A stretch of 64,000 nucleotides of DNA from Saccharothrix sp. NRRL B-16314 (lineage in GTDB: Bacteria; Actinomycetota; Actinomycetes; Mycobacteriales; Pseudonocardiaceae): contig NZ_JNXC01000034.1 in assembly GCF_000716595.1 (NCBI RefSeq), positions 1 through 64,000 of the forward strand, written 5' to 3'. The position numbers and the translations under genes were made by a program. The notes beneath the pieces are model-generated. The model was not told where the DNA came from. It searched no databases and was given only the letters and a program-made list of their open reading frames with translations. Numbering within the stretch: the stretch's first letter is position 1; every line of letters begins with the position of its first letter. Positions 48,783-57,695 of the stretch are shown one piece after another.

Positions 48783-49555
48783 GCGGTCCGCTGAGCTCGT
48801 GGGCTGGTGAACACAGGCGGCGGCCCGGTCCACTCGCTGAGCGCCACCAAGGTCCTGAAACGCATGGCACGCACCACTTCCCGGAACCTCGGACCCGGCA
48901 CGTCGGGGAGGAGCGGGACGGCTTCAGGGAGCCGACCCAGGTTGGCCAGGACCGCGCCGCGGTGGGCGAGGAGTTCGGCCTCGTCGATCCACCAAGCCCA
49001 CGAAGGAGCAGAGGGGTCTTCTTCGAGGGCGGCGCGGGACTGGTCCAACGCGCGCAGCGCGGGCGTCGCCAAGCGCATCCGCGAGTGGGCACGGGCCTGG
49101 CGGAGCGCGAACAAGGCCCGAACCCGAGGCGAGGTCGTAGTGGCCGCACCGACGTCGGCCAGGTCGAGAGCTTCGGCGAACCGCCCGACGTGGGCGCGCT
49201 GCATCGACATGGTCGACAGGGTCAGCGTCTCGAGCTCCCGGTTGCCCGCCGCCCGCGCCAGCCCCAGCGCCGCGACGTTGTGCCGGTGGGCCTCGACCTG
49301 GCGTTCCTCCTCGAACAGGATCCAGCCCGTCACCCCCACGAGTTCGGCCAGCGCGTCGACCGCGTCCCTACCCGCTGGCGCCCGACGAACAGCCAGCACG
49401 GCCAGATCGCCGACATCACGCGCGCCGGGCTCGCCGTCGAGGGCGATCAACAGCCGCGTCACCGCCCGGATGCCCGCCGGCACCGGCCCCACCTCCCCGA
49501 AACGGAACGATCCCCGCACCTCACTGCGCCGAACAGGTGGGTCACCTGTGACCAC
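48434..49555 (-). CDS. TPR-type regulator-like protein, probably truncated, overlapping the operon tail
   Basis: This 373-codon frame has about 255 residues that look like the TPR half of actinobacterial HTH-TPR regulators (ALAELVGVTGWILFEEERQ, LARAAGNRELETLTLSTMSMQ, LRALDQSRAALEEDPSAPSW). The N-terminal helix-turn-helix is missing. The last ~115 residues are the antisense of the repetitive tail of the convergent gene (349-bp overlap) and look non-coding in origin (GGTELGG, SGSRL repeats). A decaying gene that lost its stop is likely. GTG 49555 overlaps a palindrome. Confidence 0.5.
   Translation of the reverse strand: MVTGDPPVRRSEVRGSFRFGEVGPVPAGIRAVTRLLIALDGEPGARDVGDLAVLAVRRAPAGRDAVDALAELVGVTGWILFEEERQVEAHRHNVAALGLARAAGNRELETLTLSTMSMQRAHVGRFAEALDLADVGAATTTSPRVRALFALRQARAHSRMRLATPALRALDQSRAALEEDPSAPSWAWWIDEAELLAHRGAVLANLGRLPEAVPLLPDVPGPRFREVVRAMRFRTLVALSEWTGPPPVFTSPRAQRTAQPASWGGLLGSGGPELGGTELGGTELGGLGLGGLRLGGQRSAGPEAAGPEASGPGSGGQEAGGSESSGSGSVGVVWSAASQLSASQLSGSRLSGSRLSGSRLSGSRSVVSQSATP
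48466..48540 (+). repeat. 15-bp coding tandem repeat (RDPDN/WDADN)
   Basis: GGGACCCCGACAACC is repeated five times, the last two units with base changes (R to W, P to A). The repeat lies in both the membrane-anchored protein gene and the overlapping antisense TPR frame. Confidence 0.8.
49540..49553. promoter_or_regulatory. palindrome at the TPR gene start
   Basis: GGTCAC-CT-GTGACC is a 6-bp perfect inverted repeat adjacent to the start codon. Together with the flanking TCACA it also gives TGTGA-N4-TCACA, which is close to, but two bases shorter than, a CRP site. Confidence 0.35.
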
Positions 49556-49656
49556 TCACACGCGCTCTGCTACGGTTCCGCCCACGGGTTTCCCGCTCCA
49601 CGGCAGGTCAGCCTGGTTCCGCGCTCGGGGCGTGTCCCATCGCAGACCACGTGGAG

Positions 49657-49705
49657 AGCCGGCCTCGGTCGCACGCATTCGGGAACGTGCGTGCCGAGGC
49701 CGGCT
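49657..49705 (-). terminator. long hairpin downstream of the ADP-ribosylglycohydrolase gene
   Basis: A 12-bp outer stem (49657-49668 with 49694-49705) plus an inner GCACGC/GTGCG pairing encloses a loop, 74 bp after the minus-strand stop at 49779. Confidence 0.65.
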
Positions 49706-49778
49706 TCCCCCGTTCTCAAGCCCCTCAAGCCCGTCACGAGCGCCGAGCCCACGAGCATCGGGTCCACGAGCGCCGGGC

Positions 49779-50819
49779 TCACGCGTACCGGGCGAAGTCG
49801 AACTCCTGCCCCGTCACCGAACGCCCCAAATCCGCGCCCAGCTGGGTGAGCAGGTCCACCAGCTCCAGCCCGGCCAGCCAGTCCCGGGGCAACGCCGCGG
49901 TGCCGTGCAGGGCGCCCAGCACGTTCCCGGTCAACGCCGCCGTCGCGTCACTGCCGCCCGAGTGGTTCGCCGCCGCCCGCAGCGCGTCCACGAACTGCGC
50001 CCGCTTCGGGTACACCAGCACCGTGTGCACGGCGATCGCCAGCGCCTCCGGCCCGGTCCACCCGCTGCCCAGCCGGTCCACCCGCACCGAGTCGAACCCC
50101 AGCGCCTTGTGCTCGTCGGCGAACACCACGGCCCGGTTCAGCGTGTTCGCCGTGTACGGGTCGTCCCGCAGGACCCGCCCGATGACCTGGTCGACGGCCT
50201 CGCGCATCGGCCGCCCGCGCACCGCCAGCAGGTGGATGAGCAGCGCGAACGCCCCACCGGACACCCAGCCGCCCGTGCCGCCGTGGGTGAGCGCCGCGAA
50301 CCGGCAGCCCAGGTCGTAAGCGATCTCGGCGCTCGGCGCGAACCCGGCCGGCGCGGTCCGCGTCACGCCGTTGCAGCCGGACGACTCGTTGTGCGGCTCC
50401 TCCGGCGTGGGCGGCGTTTCCGCGGCCAACGCCCGCAGGCAGGTCAACCCGGGGGACCGGCTCGAATACAGCCGCTCGTCACCCACCAGGCCCACCGCGC
50501 CGGGCTCGGGCGCGGCCACCTGCTGGGTGACCAGCCACCGCCGGTAGCTCTGCCAGACGACGTCGACCGGGTCCCACTGGCCGGTGGTCTGACCGCGCAC
50601 CCACGCCCGCAGGTAGCCGTCCGCCGTGAACAGCGTGAGCTGCGTGTCGTCGGTGACCAGGGCGGGGCGCGGCGGCTCCAGGACGCCTTCCGGCCCGTGG
50701 TCGCGCTGGATGTCGGCCCACCCCAGGTACTGGATGGGCGCGCCGAGGGCGTCACCGAGGGCGCCGCCCAACAGGCAGGCCGCGCCACGGTCGACCACGT
50801 TCATCGGCTCGCGCGGCAC
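49779..50819 (-). CDS. ADP-ribosylglycohydrolase family protein
   Basis: This 346-residue helical dinuclear-metal hydrolase has the N-terminal LLGGALGDALGAPIQ, the metal motif VTDDTQLTLF (Thr-Asp-Asp-Thr) and the C-terminal NHSGGSDATAALTGNVLGA, which replaces the usual GGDSDTxA. Such enzymes remove ADP-ribose from proteins or nucleic acids. GTG 50819, with AGGAGG 4 nt upstream, is preferred over ATG 50804. Its position beside the cyclase-like operon is suggestive of a conflict or signalling island but does not prove a link. Confidence 0.82.
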   Translation of the reverse strand: MPREPMNVVDRGAACLLGGALGDALGAPIQYLGWADIQRDHGPEGVLEPPRPALVTDDTQLTLFTADGYLRAWVRGQTTGQWDPVDVVWQSYRRWLVTQQVAAPEPGAVGLVGDERLYSSRSPGLTCLRALAAETPPTPEEPHNESSGCNGVTRTAPAGFAPSAEIAYDLGCRFAALTHGGTGGWVSGGAFALLIHLLAVRGRPMREAVDQVIGRVLRDDPYTANTLNRAVVFADEHKALGFDSVRVDRLGSGWTGPEALAIAVHTVLVYPKRAQFVDALRAAANHSGGSDATAALTGNVLGALHGTAALPRDWLAGLELVDLLTQLGADLGRSVTGQEFDFARYA

Positions 50820-50994
50820 TGGTCCTCCTGCACTCGCCCAGGGACTGTCCCGGGGCCAAAACCCTAGCCGTCCCCGGCCCGTCCGGTCCGGGAGGCACGA
50901 CTAGTTGACCAAGCAATATCTACTGACAGGTATCCAACGGGGTTCCCGGCGCACCTGATCCAGTGACCGAGCCGCGCACGAGCTGGGGAGGGGC

Positions 50995-53790
50995 ATGGCT
51001 GACCGGAGCAGGAGCGGGCTGGAGTTCGGCGTGCTCGGACCGTTGCAGGTGCTCGCCGACGGGCGGCAGCTCGTCATCGGCCGCAAGGGGATGCGCGGAC
51101 TGCTCGCGATGCTGGTGCTGGACGCCAACCGGGTGGTCCCGATCGACGAGATCGTGGACAGCCTGTGGGCCGACGAGCCGCCGGCCACGGCCAGGACGAT
51201 CGTGCACGGCTACGTGTCCCGCCTGCGCCGGATGCTGGACGAGGCCGACCCGGCGGCTTCGGCGCGAATCCTCACCACGCCGCCCGGCTACCAGCTGTCG
51301 GTCGACCCGTGGCGGCTCGACTTCCACCGGGCCCGTCAGCTCGTGTCGAGCGCGAGGGGCAAGCCGGCGCCGATCCGGGCGCAGCTGCTGCGCGAATCGC
51401 TCGGCCTGTGGCGGGGCCAGGTGCTGGTGGACGTGCCCGGCGACCCCGTCACCACCGACCTGGAGGAACTGCGACTCGCGGCGGTCGAGGAGCGCATCGA
51501 GGCCGAGCTGGAACTGGGCCGGCACCTGGAGCTGGTCGGCGAGCTGCGCCAGCTGGTGACCGAGTACCCGTTCCGCGAACGCCTCGTCGGCCACATGATG
51601 CGCGCCCTCTACCGGTCCGGTCAGCGCGCCGACGCCCTGGAGGCCTACCAGCGCTTCCACCGCCGCGTCGTGGACGAGCTGGGCATCGACCCCGGCCCCG
51701 GCCTGCGCGTGCTGCACGAGCAGGTGCTGCGCGACGACCCGGCGCTCAGCTCACCCGGCCTGGCCGAGGCGGCCCCGGTGCCGCCGCGCCCCGGCGTCGT
51801 CGTGCCCGCCCAGCTGCCCGCCGCCGCCAGCGGCTTCATCGGCCGTGACGAGGAACTGGCCTGGCTGGACCGGCTGTGCGACGTGCGCGACCTGACCGCC
51901 ACCACGATCGCGGTGGTCAACGGGGCGCCGGGGATCGGCAAGAGCGAGCTGGCCGTCACGTGGGGGCACCGGCGGGCCGAGCAGTTCCCGGACGGCCTGC
52001 TGTTCGCCTCCCTGAACGGCTTCGCGCCCGACCGCGAACCGCTGGAACCCGCCGAGGTGCTGGCCCGGTTCCTGCTGGCGCTGGGCGTGCCCGCGGACGG
52101 CCTGCCCCACGGCCTGGACGACCGCGTCGGCCTGTACCGGTCGGTCCTGGCCAAGCGCAGGGTGCTGGTGGTGCTCGACGACGCCTGGGACCCCGAGCAC
52201 ATCCGGCTGCTGCTGCCTCCCGGCGCGGGTTCGGTGGTCCTGGTGACCAGCCGCCGCCGCCTGGAGTCGCTGGTGGTCAGCAACAGCGCCCGGATGCTGA
52301 CCCTGGACACCCTCTCCGAGGAGGAGTCCGTCCGCCTGGTGGACGAGGTCGTCGGCAAGCCGCTGTCCGAGCAGGAGCCCGTGGCGGTCCGGATGCTGGT
52401 GGAACTCTGCGGCAACCTGCCCCTGGCGCTGCGCATCGCCGCCGCCAAGCTCGTCTTCAGTCCGGAGTGGACGGTGGAGGACCTGGTCGCGCAGCTGTCC
52501 GACGACGACGCCCGACTCCGCACCCTTGACCTGGCGGACAGCGGCGTCGGGGTGGGCCGTGCGCTGGCCGTGTCCTACCGCAACCTCCCGCCGGAGCTGG
52601 CGGAGACGTTTCGCGCCGCCGGTCTGGTCCCCGGCCGGTGGGTGAGCCCGCACGCGATAGCCGCGGTGTGCGACATCGACCTCGGGACCGCGGTGGCCCG
52701 GCTGGCCGACCTGGCGGACGCCCACCTCGTGGTCGAGCAGTGGCGCGGCGGCTTCGTCCTGCACGACCTCGTGCGCCTGTACGCGAGGGAAGTGGTCGAA
52801 GACCGCGAGCACGGTGCCCTGCGTCGCCTGATCGCCCACTACCTGGCCGCCTGCGACCACGCCAGACGCCTCATCCGGCCGGTCTCCGACGGACTGGACT
52901 TCACCGACTCCACCACCGCGCCCAGACCCGCCACGTCGGCGCAGGCGTTGTCCTGGTTCGACAAGGAGTGGCCGAACCTCATCGCCCTGGTGCACGCCGG
53001 CGCGGAAGCCGGTCTGCACGACCAGGTGTGGCAGCTGGTGCGGCTGGTGCACACGTACTGCGTGGCCAGGCTCGTCTGCCGGGAGTGGCGCGGCATAGCC
53101 GAGTTCGGCCTGGCGTCCGCCCGGATCACCGGAAACCGCCTCGGCGAGCTGCTGGTGCTGCACGCGATGCACGACATCAACAATCGCGCGGGCGCCCTGC
53201 ACGGCACCCTCGACCACGCGGAAGCGGCGCACCGGATAGCCGTGGAACTGGGCGACCCGCGCTACCTCGTCATGACGCTGGACCAGCTGGCCATCGCCCT
53301 GCTGGCCGACGGGCGTGCCGAGGAAGCACTGGTGCACCACAGGGAAGCCGTCGAACTGGCCCGACGGGACGGTGACGCCCTCCACGAGGCCACGGTGCTC
53401 AACAACCTGGCCCAGGTGGAGCAACGGCTCGGGCTGCGCGAAGCGGCGGCCCGCCACCAGTTCCTCGCGGTGGAGATCTACCACCGCAACGGTGACGAGC
53501 GCGCGTACGTGGTGGCGGTGAACAACCTGGCGGAGCTGTACGCCGAGCTGGGGCTGTTACCCGAGGCGGAAGAACACGCGCGGCAAGGGGTGGAGCTGGC
53601 GCGTGGCGGGTCCATGCAGTTCGAGGAGGCGTTCGGGCGGGAGGTGCTCGGCACCGTGCTGGCCAAACGCGGCGAACGCGTTGCGGCGCAAGCGGAGCTG
53701 GCGGAATCGCTTCGGCTGTTCGAACGCCTCGGCTCCACCAGGTCGATGTTCGTCCGAACGGCGCTTGAAGCCTTGACCTCCGAGGTTTAG
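50995..53790 (+). CDS. AfsR/SARP family transcriptional regulator with NB-ARC and TPR domains
   Basis: This 931-residue regulator has an OmpR-type winged helix (FGVLGPLQVLADG, RLRRMLDEADP, TTPPGYQLSVDP) and a bacterial transcriptional activation domain (ELRQLVTEYPFRERLVGHMM, ALEAYQRFHRRVVDELGIDP). An NB-ARC ATPase (Walker A NGAPGIGKSEL, Walker B VLVVLDDAWD, GxP-like LCGNLPLALRIAA) and C-terminal TPRs (ATVLNNLAQVEQRLGLREAA) follow. SARPs commonly activate secondary-metabolite genes, but no biosynthetic cluster is in the window. ATG 50995 has GGGGAGGGG upstream. The mRNA ends at the hairpin 53910-53943. Confidence 0.92.
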   Translation: MADRSRSGLEFGVLGPLQVLADGRQLVIGRKGMRGLLAMLVLDANRVVPIDEIVDSLWADEPPATARTIVHGYVSRLRRMLDEADPAASARILTTPPGYQLSVDPWRLDFHRARQLVSSARGKPAPIRAQLLRESLGLWRGQVLVDVPGDPVTTDLEELRLAAVEERIEAELELGRHLELVGELRQLVTEYPFRERLVGHMMRALYRSGQRADALEAYQRFHRRVVDELGIDPGPGLRVLHEQVLRDDPALSSPGLAEAAPVPPRPGVVVPAQLPAAASGFIGRDEELAWLDRLCDVRDLTATTIAVVNGAPGIGKSELAVTWGHRRAEQFPDGLLFASLNGFAPDREPLEPAEVLARFLLALGVPADGLPHGLDDRVGLYRSVLAKRRVLVVLDDAWDPEHIRLLLPPGAGSVVLVTSRRRLESLVVSNSARMLTLDTLSEEESVRLVDEVVGKPLSEQEPVAVRMLVELCGNLPLALRIAAAKLVFSPEWTVEDLVAQLSDDDARLRTLDLADSGVGVGRALAVSYRNLPPELAETFRAAGLVPGRWVSPHAIAAVCDIDLGTAVARLADLADAHLVVEQWRGGFVLHDLVRLYAREVVEDREHGALRRLIAHYLAACDHARRLIRPVSDGLDFTDSTTAPRPATSAQALSWFDKEWPNLIALVHAGAEAGLHDQVWQLVRLVHTYCVARLVCREWRGIAEFGLASARITGNRLGELLVLHAMHDINNRAGALHGTLDHAEAAHRIAVELGDPRYLVMTLDQLAIALLADGRAEEALVHHREAVELARRDGDALHEATVLNNLAQVEQRLGLREAAARHQFLAVEIYHRNGDERAYVVAVNNLAELYAELGLLPEAEEHARQGVELARGGSMQFEEAFGREVLGTVLAKRGERVAAQAELAESLRLFERLGSTRSMFVRTALEALTSEV

Positions 53791-53909
53791 CCGCTGTTTA
53801 GCACCGCGGCGCGAAGTCATGGGATTTTGGACTTGCGCTGATCGGCAGCATCGGTCAGCGCTGGGTGGCACTTGGCAGGGGGAGCCAGGGGGGAAAGCCA
53901 CCCGAACCG

Positions 53910-53943
53910 CTGGGCCGGCGTTCGGGGGAGAGCGCCGGCCCAG
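53910..53943 (+). terminator. hairpin after the SARP gene
   Basis: An 11-bp perfect stem CTGGGCCGGCG/CGCCGGCCCAG with a 12-nt loop lies 120 bp past the stop, just before the minisatellite. Confidence 0.6.
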
Positions 53944-53970
53944 TGCGTGAATCGGCGGGACAGCGAGCCG

Positions 53971-54312
53971 TCACATCCACCCGCCCCACGCCCAGCCCTC
54001 GCTCACGACCCGCCCGGCTTACGGCCACCCGCCTCACACCCAGCCCTCGCTCACGGCCGTCTCCGCTCACGCGCCCGCCCAGCTCACGACCCGCCAGCAC
54101 ACGACTCGCCAGCACACGACTCGCCCGGCTCACGGCCGCCCAGCTCACGGCTTGCCCAGCTCACGGCCCGCCCAAGCTCACGGCTTGCCCAGCTCACGAC
54201 CCGCCAGCACACGGCTCGCCAAGCTCACGACCCCCAAGCACACGGCTCGCCCAGCTCACGGCCGGCCGGTTCACGCCCCGCCCAACTCACAGCCCAGCTC
54301 GCCCGGCTTGCG
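53971..54312. repeat. 16-19-bp minisatellite between convergent genes
   Basis: About eighteen degenerate copies of a GCCCAGCTCACGGCCC-type unit, with variants GCCAGCACACGACTC and GCCAAGCTCACGACC, fill the gap between the convergent SARP and SGNH hydrolase genes. No frame shows coding character. Confidence 0.8.
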
Positions 54313-54314
54313 GG

Positions 54315-55082
54315 TCACTCGGCGCACACCGGCAGCAGCTCGGGCCGCTTGGGCACCACCCCGTCACCCATGGACTCGCCGCGCAACTGCCGGGCGACCC
54401 ACGGCATCACGTGCTCCCGCGCCCACTTCAGGTCGTGCCGCCGCTGCGTCATCCAGTCCTCGTCCACCAGCGGTGGCCAGGGCGCGCTCCACTCCTCGTC
54501 CGACTGGAACCCCAACACCTCCGCCGCCCGCAACGCCACCCGCCGATGTCCCTCGGGCGACAGGTGCAGCCGGTCCGCGCTCCACGCGCGCCGGTCGTGC
54601 AGCACGGTCATCGACCACAGGTCGACCACCTTGCAGTGGTAGCGCTCGGCCACCGACCACAGGTGGCTGTTGTAGATCGCGATCTTCCCGCGCAGCGACC
54701 GCAGGAACGGCGTGTGCTTCGGGTCGAACCCGGTGAAGATCAGCACCTCCGCGCCCGCCGCCCGCAGGTCGGCCACCGCGATCTCGTACACCTCGGCCAA
54801 CGCGTCCGCGTCGCTGCCCGGCACCAGGATGTCGTTGCCGCCGCCACACAGCGTGACCAGCCGTGGCTTCAGCGACACCGCCAGCGGGATCTGCTCGTCC
54901 ACGATCTCCTGGAGCATCTTGCCCCGGATCGCCAGGTTCGCGTAGCGGAAACCCTGCCGTCGGGTCGAGATCATCGCGGCCAGCCGGTCGGCCCACCCCA
55001 GGTAGGTGCCGTTCGGCGCCGGGTCGTCCATGCCCTCGGTGAAGCTGTCCCCCAACGCCACGAAGCTGTCCAGACCGTTCAC
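54315..55082 (-). CDS. SGNH/GDSL hydrolase
   Basis: This 255-residue hydrolase has no signal peptide. Block I is VALGDSFTEGMDD (catalytic Ser), the Gly block follows, block III is CGGGNDI, and block V is SADRLHLSPEGHRR (catalytic Asp and His). The family includes lipases, esterases and acetylxylan esterases; the substrate is unknown. GTG 55082 (MNGLDSFVAL) is preferred because GGAGGG precedes it. The minisatellite lies just past its stop. Confidence 0.85.
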   Translation of the reverse strand: MNGLDSFVALGDSFTEGMDDPAPNGTYLGWADRLAAMISTRRQGFRYANLAIRGKMLQEIVDEQIPLAVSLKPRLVTLCGGGNDILVPGSDADALAEVYEIAVADLRAAGAEVLIFTGFDPKHTPFLRSLRGKIAIYNSHLWSVAERYHCKVVDLWSMTVLHDRRAWSADRLHLSPEGHRRVALRAAEVLGFQSDEEWSAPWPPLVDEDWMTQRRHDLKWAREHVMPWVARQLRGESMGDGVVPKRPELLPVCAE

Positions 55083-55386
55083 AGACCCTCCCCTCCGCGC
55101 GCGGCACCCCCATGACCGCGCACGACAGCATGCAACGCGATGCCGGCCCTGCGCCACCGGCGGTTGGCAAGGCTGTTACCAAGGTGTCACTCCAAGGCCT
55201 GGACACGCATCGGATTAACGCGCTGCGCGGAATCCGGTGCGGCAGGGATCACGTCGCGCACAGGTGGTTGCGGCACCGCGGAGCACCGGAAAAGGGCCGG
55301 TGCGCGGGAGGGGCCGCCGCCATGGTTCACCTCCCGCGCACCGGTGTCTCAGGACAGCCGCCCGACCACCGGACGGCCGACCGCGC
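55083..55386. other. 304-bp divergent-side gap with terminator
   Basis: Between the SGNH hydrolase start and the kinase stop (both minus strand). The only feature seen is the hairpin at 55297-55344; no gene of convincing quality is present. Confidence 0.5.
55297..55344 (-). terminator. terminator-like hairpin of the sugar operon
   Basis: A perfect 15-bp stem (55297-55311 with 55330-55344) with an 18-nt loop lies 43 bp past the stop of the BadF-type kinase gene, the last gene of the operon. Confidence 0.75.
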
Positions 55387-56412
55387 TCAGCCGGCCGCAG
55401 CCGTCACCGGCATCCCGTAAGCCGCCCGCAGGCGGGCCTCCGCCCCCGCCGAAGCCCCCACCGCGTCCAGGCCCGCCAACGCCGCGCCCACCACCGGCGG
55501 CACGTCCACCACCCGCACCCGGAGCCGGGGCGCGAACTCCCGCAACGCCGAGGCCACCGCGTCCGAGACGACCCCGCCGGTCCCGGTGACCACCCCGCCG
55601 CCGAGCACCACGTCCACCGCCTCCCCGAGCAGCCCCAAGCGCGACAACGACACCCGCGCGAGCAGCACGACCTCCTCCACGAGCCGGTCCACCACCGCCC
55701 GCGCCACCGCGTCACCCGCCGAGGCCACCTCGAACAGCACGCGGCACAGCGCATGCGGGTCGAAGGCGACCTCCCCGAAGTGCAGCCGCTCCACCACGTC
55801 CGCCAACGTCCCCACCCGGTGCGCCCCCGACGTCCCCGTCAACGCCGCGTAGTGCGCGACCACCGCGTCCGACAGGGCCGTCGGCTCACCCCGCCCGTCC
55901 GCGGCCCGCACCGCCAGCCACAACGCCTCCGACCCGAGGTGCTCGCCCCCGCCCCAGTCACCCGACACCCGCCCCACCGCCGGGAACCGGTGCGTCCGCC
56001 CGTCCGGCGCCACCCCCACGCAGTTGATGCCCGCACCGCACACCACCGCCACGCCGACACCGTCGGCCGTCCCCGCGCGCAGCAGGGCGAACGTGTCGTT
56101 CCCGACGACGGTCGTCCCCGACCACCCGCGCGCCGAGATGGCGTCCCGCAGCGCCTCTTCCTCCCGGGGGAAGTCGGCTCCCGCCAGGTAAGCGGCCGTG
56201 TGCACGGCGATCTGCTCGTCGGCGGGGAGCCCCGCCTGGCGCGCGGCCTCCCGCGCCATCCCCTCGAACACCTCGACGCTGCGCCGCAGCCCCACACCCT
56301 GGGGAGACGCCCCCGGGCCGAGCACCCGGGCGAGCACCCGCCCCTCCACGTCGACCAGGGCCATGGCCGTCTTGCTGTTCCCGCCGTCGATGGCGAGCAC
56401 CCGGTTCGTCAC
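55387..56412 (-). CDS. BadF/BadG-type sugar kinase, probable amino-sugar kinase
   Basis: This 341-residue ASKHA-fold ATPase begins VLAIDGGNSKTAMALVD (phosphate-1 loop) and has VVCGAGINCVGVAPDG (phosphate-2), SGDWGGGEHLGSEALWLAV, and a C-terminal adenosine site VVLGGGVV. Family members phosphorylate N-acetylglucosamine or glucosamine. GTG 56412 overlaps the GH4 stop by 4 bp. As the last gene of a sugar cluster it probably phosphorylates the product of GH4 cleavage or of the importer. Confidence 0.82.
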   Translation of the reverse strand: MTNRVLAIDGGNSKTAMALVDVEGRVLARVLGPGASPQGVGLRRSVEVFEGMAREAARQAGLPADEQIAVHTAAYLAGADFPREEEALRDAISARGWSGTTVVGNDTFALLRAGTADGVGVAVVCGAGINCVGVAPDGRTHRFPAVGRVSGDWGGGEHLGSEALWLAVRAADGRGEPTALSDAVVAHYAALTGTSGAHRVGTLADVVERLHFGEVAFDPHALCRVLFEVASAGDAVARAVVDRLVEEVVLLARVSLSRLGLLGEAVDVVLGGGVVTGTGGVVSDAVASALREFAPRLRVRVVDVPPVVGAALAGLDAVGASAGAEARLRAAYGMPVTAAAG

Positions 56413-57695
56413 GCCCGTCCCCTCGCCCACGGCAGGAAGTCCGCGTTGCGCGACACGAGCTCGTCGGCCAGCCGCTCGGCCGTCGCGAACTGCCCGATCA
56501 GCGGGTGCGCGAGCAGCGCGTCCGCCACCCGGTCACGCCCGCCGAGCACCGCCGCGTCCAACGCCAGGTGCTCGTAGCCCGTCACGTGCGAGATCAACCC
56601 GGAGATCGACGGCGGCACCGGGGCCACCGCGACCGGCGACGCGCCCCGGTCGGTCACCACGGCGGGCACCTCGACCACCGCGTCGTCGGGCAGGAACGGC
56701 AGCGTGCCGTCGTTCCGGACGTTCACCACGTGCTGCTCAAGACCCCCGCCCCCGCCCCCGTCCCCGCCCCCGGTCAACGAGTGCACCAGCTGCACCGCCG
56801 CCTCGGAGTAGTAGGCCCCGCCCCGCTGGTTCAACTGCGCCGGCTTCGTCACCACGGACTCGTCGCCGTAGACATCGAGCAGTTCCTTCTCCACCCCCGC
56901 CACCACCTCGGCGCGCGGCGGCTCGGTCCGCTGCTTCCGCACCACCTCGTCGTGGTCGTAGAAGTACTTCAGGTAGTACGAGGGCACCATGCCGAGCCGC
57001 CGCATCAACGACGTGGGCAGCCCGATGTGCTTGCCCAGCGCGTCACCGTGCGGTCCCAGCAGCTCGGGCAGCCGGTCGACGCCGTCCACGAGCACCTCGG
57101 TCTCCCAGGTCAGGTGGTTCAGCCCCACGTGCCCGAGCCGAACGTCCTGCGGCGACACCCCCAGCACCTCGGCCGTCCAGCGCCGGAACCCGATCGCCAC
57201 GTTGCACAGCCCCACCGCCCGGTGCCCGGCCTGCGACAACGCCCGCGTGACGATCCCGACCGGGTTGGTGAAGTTCACGATCCACGCGTCACCGGCCACC
57301 GCGCGCACCCGTTCGGCGATGTCCAGCACCACCGGCACGGTGCGCAGCGCCTTGGCCAGCCCTCCCGCCCCGGTCGTCTCCTGCCCGACGCAGTCGCACA
57401 CCAGCGGAAACGTCTCGTCCGACGCCCGAGCGGCCTGCCCGCCTACCCTGAGCTGCAACAACACCGCCGACGCCCCGTCGGCTCCCCGTTCCAGGTCCGA
57501 CGTGGTGGTGACCCGCGCCGGGTGCCCGGCGTGCGCCAGCAGCCGCCGCGAGAACGCGCCCACCACCTCCAGCCGGGACGCGTCCGGGTCGACCAGCACG
57601 ATCTCGTCCACCGCGAGGGTCGTCCGCCGCCAGGCGATCCCGTCGATCAACTCCGGCGTGTAGGTCGACCCGCCGCCGACAACGGTCAGCTTCAC
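56409..57695 (-). CDS. family 4 glycoside hydrolase (6-phospho-beta-glucosidase type)
   Basis: This 428-residue NAD+- and Mn2+-dependent glycosidase has the dinucleotide fold KLTVVGGGSTYTPELIDG, the GH4 motifs IVNFTNPVG and GLCNVAIG, the metal Cys/His region (LCN...GLNHLTWET) and a Tyr-rich KYFYDHDEV segment. The usual substrate class is phosphorylated disaccharides delivered by a PTS, but this cluster has an ABC importer, so an unphosphorylated or kinase-made substrate is likely. A short Gly/Asp repeat (GGGDGGGGGG) interrupts the domain near residue 320. It overlaps neighbours by 4 bp on each side. Confidence 0.87.
   Translation of the reverse strand: MKLTVVGGGSTYTPELIDGIAWRRTTLAVDEIVLVDPDASRLEVVGAFSRRLLAHAGHPARVTTTSDLERGADGASAVLLQLRVGGQAARASDETFPLVCDCVGQETTGAGGLAKALRTVPVVLDIAERVRAVAGDAWIVNFTNPVGIVTRALSQAGHRAVGLCNVAIGFRRWTAEVLGVSPQDVRLGHVGLNHLTWETEVLVDGVDRLPELLGPHGDALGKHIGLPTSLMRRLGMVPSYYLKYFYDHDEVVRKQRTEPPRAEVVAGVEKELLDVYGDESVVTKPAQLNQRGGAYYSEAAVQLVHSLTGGGDGGGGGGLEQHVVNVRNDGTLPFLPDDAVVEVPAVVTDRGASPVAVAPVPPSISGLISHVTGYEHLALDAAVLGGRDRVADALLAHPLIGQFATAERLADELVSRNADFLPWARGRA

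Noticed and set aside
53855..54148. 97-codon minus-strand frame through the 54-kb minisatellite
   Set aside because: Repetitive GRERGLGV-type translation of the repeats with no signal or domain.
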